Shown: one piece after another, positions 46,199 to 57,999 of the stretch
Layout: every line of letters starts with the position of its first letter
How positions within the stretch are numbered: position 1 is the first letter of the stretch
Assembly (NCBI GenBank): GCA_022829145.1
Contig: CM040745.1
Span: forward strand, 15,983,501 to 16,047,500
Direction of reading: 5' to 3'
Length of the DNA stretch: 64,000 nucleotides
Source: Albula goreensis
Taxonomy: Eukaryota; Chordata; Actinopteri; Albuliformes; Albulidae
Notes under the pieces: generated by a model
Told to the model about the DNA's origin: nothing
Databases searched by the model: none
The model's input: only the letters and a program-made list of their open reading frames with translations
Position numbers and translations under genes: made by a program

Positions 46199-48429
46199 AA
46201 AATCAGTGTACCTAAAGTGTACCTTAATATGTACTGTTGTAACATTATACACTGTCTGTTATGTATATTATACCCTTGTTTCAAATTTTCTCAGTCCAGC
46301 ATCACTATTTTGGCATTTCAAAATAACTTATAGCAGTTGCACACCTACATATCAAACATTCTTGGCAGTATGGAAATATGTGGTATCAGTGGGAAAATCC
46401 ATGTTCAACACCTCTAACACTCTGACAAAAAGATTAGAAAGTACACTGAAGACAATGTTCAATTAAGAAGGCATATATTTGCCATTGATCTCTTTATATT
46501 ATCCTTTTTTACTTTGGTGGGCATAATTCTGTTCATAAACACTGCATTAGTTGAACTGAGATAGAGTCAAAAGTAAACAATTGTTGAAATCCTATCATTT
46601 ATGATATAAACTTGGAATACGCCATACATAACACAATACCAATAATAGCAAAAGCAATAAGCCTATCTTATATTTTACCAATTAATTTTACCAGCTGACA
46701 GACATGTAAGTATGCCTGTCAAATGAAAAACAGCCTTTCTCAGCCTTTGTCCAACAAAAGCATTTCTAGTTCACACTTGAGTTAACATCAATCTCAAAGA
46801 GAAATTTGTTAAAAAAAAAAAAAAACTATATACATCTACCAGTCTCAGAAATGAAAACAGCCAACAGACTGATATGGCAAAATTAAATAATGTACCTGTT
46901 GTATATTTCAGAAAAAAAGACAACAAATAATATTGGATGACAGGAGAAGGGTATGATCAAAATGAATTAAACAAAAATATCATAATGGTTTCATATGGAA
47001 CCTGGAAGAATGGAGGCAAAACGTAAGTATGGGGATAAACATGTCACTCTGTGACCGGCTGAAGGATGTTAAAAAAATTCCACCTGTAATATTAAAGAGT
47101 GAATGAAGCCTACAGAAGGAGGACTTTACACTCACTTTACAAGGCTTTGCAACGCATCATTAAATGAGCTTAAAATTCGTATCCTGAGTGAGCCTGTACC
47201 ATTGGTGTAACATGAGCACTGGAACCCTGATACCATTACTCCTGCCGGCCGCCCCCATGGACGATTCCAGTGCCAGGGTACAGGGGGAGCCGGGGGAAGC
47301 TGGCACACCAAGACCTCCAATGAACAACTGAAACCAGTAGAACCAGTCAAACTCAACATGATATTCACCAGAATATAACTTGCCATGACACACTCAAGGT
47401 CCAGAGCAACATCTCAGAGGACTGCCCAGGATATGGCAACATTCTTATTAAAGTGCACAACATAGCACAAGCACTATACTATATAGCAATAAAAGTCAAT
47501 GTGATGGCCTCTGTATTTCCTGGGGGAGGCCCTGTAATTGGCATACTACACTTCATGTTTCCAAGAGGTATATCCCCTTCTGGGTTTCTTTTATTTTATT
47601 ACTGGCTATAACATGAGGTTTGCATTGTCAAGTCAACAACTGTCTCAGCCACACCAGGGAATGATATGGGTAAACCAGTGAAGTTCATTATTCTCATTAC
47701 TCTTTCTCTTAGACTCATTGCATATTCTCTAGTAGCCACCCAGTTGGGTGCCTGTCAGTGAACAAACTAAATGCATGCTGACCTCATCATTCTCCAGCGA
47801 CATGAGCAGCATATCATTGGTGGTGTATCTGCAGGTAACGCTGGTCATCTCATACATCACATATTGTGACATCTTCCTGCATTAGCACTGTGGTGCACTA
47901 CACAGTTTGGCTGAGTTCAGGGTGGGAAAAAATGGGAAAACTAAAAAAGAAAAAAGAAACTCAGTTAAAATAAACCTTTAAAATTAATTTTAGAGAACTT
48001 TAATCAACCAACCGATGATTGTGTGAACGACAATTAAAGTGGATAAATGGTGCATTGCTATATAGCCAAGAAGGACTTTTACATGCTCCTTTTACATGCT
48101 TCTACCTGACTTATTACATGCAGGATTTAATAAGAGCCTGCTGCCAGTCATACAGTTATCCACATGCTCATGTTAAGTGGACATGCTGACTGAGAGAGAA
48201 TCCTGTTTCCTGTTATAAAGCTGCAAGCATTATGTTATATTTATCTATCAGGTAGATCTGAGATTTGGTATGCTATATAATATAGCATTTGGATATGCTA
48301 TATAAGTACTATACACAAAATGATACTTTTTAATTAAAACTATTTTTTATATTGAGGGGCAGATTGGAATAAGAACTTTTAACATTTAACATGTTTCCAT
48401 ACATTTTCTCCTTTTTTCTAACAGACAGT

Positions 48430-48700
48430 TTCCAGGCCTGATATGAGCTGATGGCCTTTGATTGCTTGCTGAGCTGAAGCACTGGGGCTCTCTGGCAGGG
48501 CTCCATGCTGACCTGGGCCAGCCCACGCCCTTCTTCCTGCGTTTGTTTTGCGGCTTTGATACTGCGGGATATGTCTGGGGGCCTCGTTCCCGGCCATGCA
48601 GCGAGGTCAGACAGTGCTGGGGGCGAGGAGAGAATGTGTGCGGCGCCCGAGGCACAATCATTATACCAAGTTCCTTTGGTTTTCACATGTGCCAAATCTC
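48430..48700. other. GC-rich island in AT-rich intergenic DNA
   Basis: Markedly richer in GC and CpG than its surroundings, with several overlapping open frames on both strands, as expected from GC bias. No protein family is recognised. It could be a conserved regulatory element or a decayed exon region; sequence alone cannot decide. Confidence 0.35.
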
Positions 48701-49348
48701 TCTCAATGATCACACTCCAGTCAAATTCCGCTTATTGTTATCTTGTATTGATTTTTTTTTTTTGGTCAGGCAGACAGTCTGGGGCACTGTAAACAAGGGA
48801 AACGTAATTAACCCCATATCAGTAAATAAAAAAGGCACGAGAGGGTTAATTAAATATTGACAAATGAAGAATTCATACAATGTAAAGCTTCAGGCTGCTG
48901 CAGTGAAAGATGTGATTACATTCGCTGCAACCACATAAAGCCTGTAGATTCTCCTATTCTAACAACACCAAGGAGTATCAGCTCATTTATTCTCTGGACT
49001 ATTGCTTCTACTGCATGGCCAGACCTTGATCCACTTTGCCCCTGTTTCATTCTTCAAGGATCCATAGTCAATTCATCTGAAATTGAATGTCAGCTCTTGC
49101 CTGCTAAATCAGAACTTCATAATAATGGAGTTCATACATATCTTCTATCCAAACACAAGAGATTTATACACCTTACATGATCCTTCCAAATCTTAAATGT
49201 AGCAAGGTGAAAAGGGCATTTTTGTGGATACTGTAATACATTGCACATTTACTGGATTTACAGTTAAATCCAGTAAGCATTACGTTTTTATTAAATGCTT
49301 CTCGCAGCACAATGGGAATGCCTCTGCCTTTCATTAAAACAAACTAAG

Positions 49349-49543
49349 GTTGGTACACCCCGGTAGCTCATCCAGCAGAGCACATATCACCTAAGACCTA
49401 GGCCTTACCACAGCAGCCCAGTCTTAAAACTGGCCTGAGCCCTTCGCTGCATGTCCTCTCCACTCTCTCCCCTGCATTTCCTAGCTGCCTCATTACCATA
49501 ACTGTCAAATAAAGTGGAAAAATGCCAAAAAAATAACTTTTTT
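49349..49543 (+). mobile_element. tRNA-derived SINE (old teleost-type copy)
   Basis: Starts with an A-box-like region (GGTAGCTCATCCAGCAGAGC), has a degenerate B-box area, then the pyrimidine-rich body TGCATGTCCTCTCCACTCTC and the characteristic tail CTGTCAAATAAAG with AAAAATGCC and a poly(A)-like end. This layout matches the common fish SINE family whose copies end TATCAAATAAAGGC followed by A-rich sequence. The mutated B box indicates an inactive, fairly old copy. Confidence 0.7.
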
Positions 49544-49872
49544 AAGAAAAAAAAACAAAGTTTACCTGGTTGTCAGTCCACCAAAACACTGCACTGGGAA
49601 CCCCAGGTAGGGCAGTCAGTTCTCCTGGCAAATTGGGAGCCAATTTCAGTTTGCCACAGTGGTATTATACAGAAATATTATACATACTTTAACCAGGATT
49701 GCCAGATTGGATGAAGTCACCTGATATATAGATAATGGACATTGAAAAAATTAGGGTGTACATGTCAAAGGAAATGTCTAACAGTTTGGGCAGAAAGAGA
49801 AAATAAGTAGTAGATAGAAGTTTCAGAGGTAATGGTGAAGAAGAGTCTCAAAAATGTGTAGTCAATTGCAGA

Positions 49873-49886
49873 TGGGGGGGGGGGGG
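49873..49886. repeat. Poly(G) run
   Basis: A homopolymer of about 14 G. Length is likely unreliable in any assembly. Confidence 0.7.
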
Positions 49887-50050
49887 TTGGAAAAAATTAC
49901 AAGCATTTGGCACAACTGCTTAGTGGAGAATTTGAAAACAAACAGGAAAGATACTGCATGAACTATTACTACAAAAGCAAATATATTCAAAACAAAAATA
50001 CAAATATGATAATAGTTATTAAATATGGAATGCAAAAATATGTCAGTTAT

Positions 50051-50445
50051 TATCAGGGAGCAGGCAGGGACTCCAATGCAGACCTATCCAAAGACCAGAA
50101 TCCAAATTTCAGTGTCAAAAACAGAAAAGGTCTAAACCAGACAGGCATGGTAATCAGGCAGTACCGTAATGCAAAAATCAGGCAGAGAAAAAAACAAGCA
50201 GAAACTGTAATGGGTGGGCAGAACAGGTGACAGATGCAAGGCGGGACCGAGACGGGACGAGGCATTAAAACAAACTGGCAACAAACAATCGAACAAACAG
50301 GGATAAAATACAAAATACACAAACAAGCATATGAGAGACAGGTGAACAAGTGGGCAGGTGAAATAGATCATGCGATTAGAGCTAACAAGCAGGGAAATGG
50401 TAGGCTGGGCGAACACAAACAAGGGCAATGAAAACAAAAGCACAT
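50051..50445 (-). mobile_element. Solo-LTR-like fossil, same family as the heg1-intron copy
   Basis: Read on the minus strand it begins ATGTGCTTTTGTTTTCATT and ends CTGCTCCCTGATA, matching the other copy's ATGTGCTTTTGTTTTTATT and ACTGCTCCCTGATA, with TGCATT-GAGT phrases shared near the end. The direct repeat GTTAT flanks it exactly (50046-50050, 50446-50450). It is shorter than the other copy (395 against 579 bp), lacking the first 70 or so bases. No internal region is attached. It is a fossil. Confidence 0.5.
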
Positions 50446-52780
50446 GTTATATTTCTGAATCTACACTAATATATTTTAAAATAGTGGTATGTGCTGAGAA
50501 TTACATGTACAAGAGGAAGATGTACAATTGATTGTTTTACATGAAGGGAGCAACAGATATGAACTTTTTAAAAAATGCAGCAAGTACATGTGTCTAATTT
50601 TATGAAAATTCCCTTTTTCACAACCGTTGCTTGCTGTTTGTCCCAGCTTGGTCGGGCTCACCTTCTCACTGCTCCCCGCCAAGAAGGACACAACTGACAA
50701 ACCAAAGCCTCACCCTACTCCCTACTCCCTACTCCCTACACCCTATACCCCACGCTCACCCCACACCTGCGCCTGAGAGGCAGCTGTGTGCAGCCGGAGC
50801 TGGGAGCTCTGGGCCCTGTTCAGAGGAGGTCGTGGGGCCACGTCCCAGCTGGGCTTGGGCTTTTATTCAACACATTTGCACCAGCTGTCCAGACACTTTC
50901 TGGAATGTACACCGTGGACATGGGGTCTGGTTGTTGATAATAGCCACCAGCATGCACATTCATGAATTAATAATAAAAAAACAGGAGAACAACTGCATCT
51001 TGAGAGCTTGAGAGACAGCTGCTGCATCACAAAAGATTTAAAAGATTTAAGTTAAATTGACAGAGTAACAGTCATCATGGTAACAACAACATCTGTTGCT
51101 ACCATGTTTGAAGGATACCAACAATGATAACTGGGTACTGTTCAAGAATCTAAACATTAATTTATTATTTATTTATTTCTGAAAGCCATTAGACATTTAA
51201 CAATTTCTGGTCGCTCAGACCATCCCACATTAGTAAAGCCCATAATGGGTGCTGAAGTGAATTCTTTTTACTTGGCTTGAACTGTTCAGACTCAAGAAAC
51301 CAGGTGATGTGAGTTAACCTTGCAATCAATTGCTTTATAGGGTCATGAAGCGCAAGATAACAACACAAAAACAATATTCTCTGTGGCTGATATTCAGGAC
51401 TTGGAATGAGGTCCTCTTTAGCCTGCAGTGTAGATATAGAAAATGCTTAAAAAATCAAATGTAATGCTACAAATGTTATCTATAAGCTGAAAGTATACAT
51501 TTCTGCAATTACAGAAACCAAGAGATTAAACACATTCATATATCTCTTATGTTAGTCTCCTCATCTGCTTTCTAATGAAGGGTTTAAGACTGCTCGAAGG
51601 TTTGAACAATCTTTACATTATTACAAATATTCAGATTCTAGGCTTTAAAATGGCAAATAAATGAGCAGACAATGCCAACTTACAAATTCTCCTTGATTAA
51701 AGGACTTTATGTTTTCAAAAACCTGACCAGAGATCATCTTACCTAGTTTTACTCCATAGACCATAATTTTATCACTCTTATTGATACTTACAGTGCATAT
51801 AGTGAAAAGGTAGATCAAAATCACAACTCGAATAAATGTCTGTACCTCTGTTTTCTATAATCATAAGACTGCCTGAAAGATTTCATTGTAATTATTTCCG
51901 TTGTCATTTTGGTTTTCTATGCATTTCTCATATTTAAACACTGCCTGCCAGACGTTAACCAGCACTGAGAAGCAGCATAACAAAGGAAGTGAGCGACTTT
52001 TACCTTTTCCTGTTTCCTGTTTCAGTAGACTGAGTCACATAAGAGCTTAGTGACAGTCCTGATGGAGCAGTTCAGTGCAATTCTTATGGTTTCAGTCTTC
52101 CCTAACAATATCCTGGACAGCACAAATTCACTACATTAGAATCTGGAAAAAACAACAAACAATAAAAAAGAGAAAAAGAAAAAAGATAAAGCTTTCCATT
52201 CAAAAATTAACAAAAGACACAAGAATCAGCGTGTGAATTTTCTTACTCAAGTCTCCCTCATGTTAAAGAGTCTGAACAAAAAAAAATCAGTGCAATGCAG
52301 ATCCTGATTGATTTGGGAGGTAGGCTATTGCACATGCATTACATTCACTAATCAGAGAGGTAGAATATCCAACTCCCCTCTCCCTTATGTCGCCATGTTA
52401 AACAAAACTGCAAACTTTGCATTTGTGGTTCATGGTATTCTGCTTATGTTGAGTCTTTAGCTGGATGCCTGTATGAGCAATCATAAGTAAGGCACTTCCA
52501 TTTTACCCTTCAGCAAGATACCAAAACTGATTTGCCTGAGTAAGTATCAAGCGACATACATCAATACCATGTACAAATGTAAACTGCGCAAGTTGCTCAG
52601 GCTAAGGTTACCAAGCTAATAAATAATGTAATGAATTTAATGTTTCAATTATGACTAATCTTCAGAGAATCTCACAATGTCATGTTATTCAGAAAATATG
52701 GGTGAATTTATTATTCTTGAAAGCATGTAACATGGACTTAGTTTGAGGATTGGGTGTGTGCTGGATATTATATATCCAGC
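50446..52780. other. Intergenic, no gene recognised
   Basis: Contains a GC-richer patch at 50630-50870 that includes a short CTACTCC tandem run at 50715-50745. Otherwise AT-rich with chance ORFs only. Confidence 0.4.
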
Positions 52781-53500
52781 TACTGGAACGTTTAGTGTGT
52801 AGGAGCTGTTGGGTCGCTCATTGGGACAAGCCCCCTCCACCCCCCCCCCCCCCCACCACAGAGGCCATGCTGAGTCCAAAGTTGAAGCCCCAAGCTGGGT
52901 GTAATATTCGGCTGCACTCAACCCACTGCTCGACCGTACTCAAGCTGGGTCGAGGGTGACCCCCTCTGATTTAGGGTTGGCTGGTTATGCAACTATCCTG
53001 AGGAGGACAACAGCCCCTGCCAAGATGTGTGCAAAATGGAGGCCTAGTTGGACTCTCAGGGTGGCTGGCCAAGTTCAACAGTACTGACTCGCAGATTTGA
53101 CTGAGTGAGCACTTCCTAGGGTGGTGGTAGATGAGGTGGGGGTTGAGTGTGTTCGTGTGTTCCACCCAAAATGTAGTTGTGGGTTATTAGGCAGTTGCAT
53201 GTCAATGCCTTTAACCAATATTGAAGCCTTCCCTCATACATTGAAATTGGAGGCAGAATGTTTTGACCCTCTGCCTTGCTCAGCAAAGAGTTTTATTGGA
53301 CTGAACGTCCACCTGGGTGCATTATATTTCTGTGTGGTTCATCATGTGTTAGGCCTTAGAGACTGTAAGCACCTTCGGGGAGCGAAAGCACAACACTGTA
53401 TGGAAGGAATCCACCAATACTCTGGTCAGAAATAAAAGCCTTTGGAAAATAACTAAATAACTCTAAAAGTAACCTGCCTGGCTGATTCAACCGATTGAAC
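52765..53500 (+). other. Unclassified GC-richer block, possibly an old repeat
   Basis: A hairpin (GCTGGATA, TTATA, TATCCAGC) at about 52763-52783 precedes a block with a poly(C) run near 52840-52853 and, at its far end, AGAAATAAAAGCCTTTGG near 53429. A poly(A) signal near the right edge and the abrupt change in composition would suit a transposable-element terminus, but I found no matching ends or target duplication, so I leave it unassigned. Confidence 0.25.
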
Positions 53501-56500
53501 TCCCTTGCAAAGAAGTACTGTATATTAAAAGTTGAGAGGGTTGAAAACAACATTGTGGGCTTAATATCATTATGACAAGAAATCATTAAGGGAAAATTAA
53601 GGCGCACTTTTGTACATGTGGATTATATATAGATCATTATATTGACAGTAATGTAATGTTAAGGTAGAAAAAATGGAAAGATTAATGAACTTAGAGACTG
53701 GGACCTGAAGACAGTGTGTGCTAGTACAGAGAACATTCCCCCGTTGGTTATCTTGCGATGGGAAAGAATGTGTTCTCTCAGATTAATGACATGTTTATCC
53801 AAAAGGAAGTCGCCACCCTTCTGGAGCACCGCCCTGCCTCTACCGTCCAAGTCACTGTTCTCAGAGCGAGAGGCTGTGTACTCTGCTGCCCCCCCCCCCC
53901 CTCCCCCCACCTCTCCATGGCTTCCTGACCGTGAACGCTTGGGCGAGGCACTCAAGTTTCTCTCTCTCCAGTTTAACCCTACATACTTTGCTGACAGCCC
54001 TTTATACTCTTCACAACTGCCAGGTCAACTATCAGGAGAAATACTTTTAATTCAGTAATTATTTACCTATTCACTTATTCATATACAGGCTAAGATTATT
54101 ACACTTGCCTAAACACACCATATAACATTTTAAAAAGCAGTTGTGTATCAATTCTATTCACAAAAAGTGAAATGTTTTCATCAGACAATAAGCAGAGGGA
54201 GAATGCTACTTCTTTCTCAGTTTATGGAAACCAGAAACTTGGTTCCATAATTGTTCCAAGAATTTTTCCTTGCTCTGCATGTTCAGCTTTCAAATTCTCT
54301 CTCTACACTGAAACCTTATTATATTCTATATTTTTTTTCCTTCAAATTTTCCTGAGATAATGTCCAGACACCATAATTTCATGCACAATTATGGACTTTA
54401 GGCCTATATTGTGTACCTCTACCAAATCAATCAGCTTTTAAAATAAGATGCATGGATACCTTTTGAAAAAAGCACCAATTTGCTGCAGTCCACAAACTGA
54501 GAAAAAAGGGTGTGAACTGTGACAGAGCTTGTGTCATGTGGGATTGTCAATGACAACATCCTTTCATGTGGTCACGGGGGCAGCTATTATTAGCACTTGC
54601 TCTGTGCCACCATTTTAACCAGGAAGCAATGATTCTTGAGTTAAGGGTTTTTTCTCATGATCCAGAAATATGGGTGAGACCAGTTAACACCCTAAACCCA
54701 AAACCATGAGTGCACTGCTGACAATGTTTCCTGACAATCTGGAACAGTTAAAGGGACTCAGTCTCATAAACATACTCCTGTTTCCTGGCAACATATTAAA
54801 TCAGGATTTTTTTAATTTTTTAAACTCATTTTTAATTATTCACTTAACACAGAGGCAAAATTAAGCATTGTATACAGATGTTATCAGACACATGCCCATA
54901 ATTAACACGTAAAACAGAAAATGAATCAACAATCCACCACCATATTTAATGTCATGAATTGATTTCAATGTTGAAGTTTTCACAGTAATAAACACTTTTT
55001 CCTGAAATAAAAAGAAGAAAAAAGTTTGGTTCTATTCCAGTAGATGGTGTTTCTCACCCAGACTGACTGTTCCCACAGAACACCGATCATGTTTTTCACA
55101 CCACTCTTGTTTCAAAATGTTCCCTGCCAGCTTGGGACTTTTTCTGTCATATCACATGAAGATTTCTTCCCTGTTGGTTTAGAGCAGTCACTCCCAAAGT
55201 TTACTAGCACATGAATCAATTATTGGGTAGAGGTTTTATTTCACTAAGGGGATCCCCCCTCAATCTAGAATGTAAAATCATATTAAAAAATAATATGTAA
55301 AAACATATTTTAAAAAGCTCATTCCTGCTAATCTACCCAGAATGAGTTGATTTTTCTTTTCAAAAGGTTGTGCTTGCACACACTTGAGTCATAGAAAGAC
55401 TGAGAACAGACTGAGAACATAGAATGAGCAAAAACTGTCTTTCCTCTGGTCACGCAAAGCCTGACTTACATGGGGTCACTGGACATTAATAAAAAATGGA
55501 CGTCCCTGGACGCTGATTCCCTTCCTTCATTTTGTCCTCATAGGCAGTCTGACTATAGAGCTTGCCAAACTGGATTAGTGAAAATAAAAACTAATACCAT
55601 TTTTAATACCAGAGTCAAAAGTACGGTAAAATGTAAGACAAAATTTTGACACAGTTCAGATGTAAATTGAAGCCTTAAGGCTACGTTGTGGGTTTATGAA
55701 CTGTCTGTATGCACATGAAAATGAACATCTTGTATGACAAAGCATTTATTGCCTTTTAAACTTCTTTTTTATACTTATTTTTAAAAAAAATTACTTGTCT
55801 GAAATGTCCATGACATTTACCAATAACACAGTTAACAGCAGGAGTGGAAGTCAATTAAACTTTGGCTGCAGTATCCACTGACCCTGCTGCCCTTGTCCTC
55901 TATCCCCCACCCCCTCCCCCACCTTGACTATTCAACCTCATTATGCCAGTCTGTGATTGGCCCCCTGAACAATATTATCAAACCATAAACACATCTGCAC
56001 AGCAGCCCTGCTTCCTACAGCACCGCTGGCAGGTAACCAGGCCTCTAGGAGCCCCTGGGCTGGGCCACTGGATCGCCTGGCCGCGTGCCTGCTGTGAGGT
56101 CACCCCAGCGCGGCACAGCACAGTGCAGCGCCGCGTAATTGGAAAAATCTGGAGCAGGGCGAGCGACCTTGCTTCCCTCAGCATACAGATTCCCTCAGCT
56201 CCTCCTGGGAAAAGGAGATAATTCAGAAGAGAAGGGGTTTGTGGAGTGATGGGGGGGTGTTCTATAACACCCACCACAATTCCAAATACCCTTCACCGTA
56301 CCCCTGGACCATTACTTAACACTGTTTTCACTTCAGGCTGTCCGAGAGGGTGGAGTAAAATCCCGTTAGGAAGTCTTTACTCTGACTCCAGGCAGGAAGT
56401 GGATAATCAGTGTGAACAGGAAGCAGTGGGATCGACTTCCTGTTGGGCTGCTGTAGAAGAACACAGGGCTGAGTCTGAGACAAATATGAAACCCCCCCCA

Positions 56501-57999
56501 TCCCCTGTGCCCCTGATCCCCATCCTATGCCCCTCCCTGTGCAAGTCTCCTCTGAGTACATACAGTGGCTGTGTCAATTCAAATCCATCCAGAGGTCAGA
56601 GGTTTCATCCTCAACATATCCCTGCTTGTTGGCTCCTGTTGCATTTTCATTTTTTCTTGATAAAACACATTTTAGGCCTTGGCACTAATCTTTGCCATCC
56701 ATTTTGGGATCACTGTTGCACCTACTATAATTTTTTAAAAATTATCTCAAGGGTTAATCTAAGTGTACAGGCAATATTTCAGTGGGCACTTTTTAGGATA
56801 CAGCTATTCAGTGATAAATAAATGATATCATCATAGATGGAGGAGATCAGAAGGTGGGGGTGAAGTGAAATATTGACTTTTGTTTGACTTAAATACTTCT
56901 GTCATTGTACTGAGAGCATCCACACCCATTTCTCATCTGGCACTCCTCTCACATTTCCTTCTTCTGATGACACACCAGCCTTTGTGCTTGTAAATTAAAT
57001 GGACATTTCAAGGCCCCAGAAAAGATTGAACAAATAGAACCAAATTTCATAACCAATTTGGATGCTTACATATCAAACATATAACATCTCAGCAAACCCA
57101 AATACACCAAATAATGACAACAGTTCTTAATTGCTTGACTTGAGTGTTGAATCAATGACTTTTAAAATCAGCTTTCACCAGCTGCACCTACTGCTACATC
57201 TATGCAGGAAGGCATCTGGTCTAGGTTGTTCAGTGTTGCTGTGGAGACACCTGCTGGACATGACATCCAAAGAAGAATACATGCAGATCATGTCACGCTA
57301 GCTTATGACATCATCTGCATTTTGGTCAAACTCTCTAGTCAGATGTACTTTTTCCCAGCCAATTTGTGTGGAACGGACTTCGTTGTATGGATTTGCATAT
57401 ATTATAGCCATTTATATACAGTCAAAGTGATAAAGATTTACCAATTTACTTTTGGCGTTTCTCTACGGCATGTGAGAGACTGAAATCCAGCTATACTACC
57501 TGAACTTTACAAGCTACTATTACACACCATACTGGTCCATTAATTGAACCATATACTCAATTTTAATCAAATTTTAAATGTTATTATTCTCTCAAAACCT
57601 TAAAGGATTTCAAATGCTGTTTTATTACTGTGTTTACTGCTTTTGGTTAATGAGTAAAATACCACTGCAATTAAGTTTGAAAGACCAAATAGGATGAGTG
57701 AACTGTTCCTTTATCAATTTTCAAACAGCCCTGGGGTCTTATGGTCTAATGTTCTTCCACAAAGTTCTGTAGAACTTGACAAAAAGCAACCTCGCCTTCT
57801 CTTTGGCCATGTCCTTCTAAGCACTCTTTCTATTGATCCAGTGTTTCAAATACAAAGCAGTGAGTCTAAATACCTATGTGATACATATGGGGGGACTGAT
57901 ATCTCAAGAGTGTGAAATAAACAACAAATGCCTCATTATGTCAACTTTCAGTGTGAGCTTCTATGGCAACCATGCAATTAAGTTTTGGCCTCAAACCTG
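53501..57999. other. Gene-poor DNA left of znf148
   Basis: Holds a second poly(C) run (53890-53902), a GC-rich block at 55870-56240 with CpG-rich words such as CAGCGCGGCAC and CAGCGCCGCG, and a chance plus-strand open frame of about 190 codons at 56246-56821 without any recognisable domain. No exon is supported. Confidence 0.4.

Noticed and set aside
52765-53500. Solo LTR call for the block ending in AATAAAAG
   Set aside because: No target duplication or matching terminal bases could be found, so it stays unclassified.
56246-56821. 191-codon plus-strand open frame
   Set aside because: Longest open frame in the right intergenic region, but it starts from GTG, lacks any recognisable domain and runs from GC-rich into AT-rich DNA with composition-driven residues.
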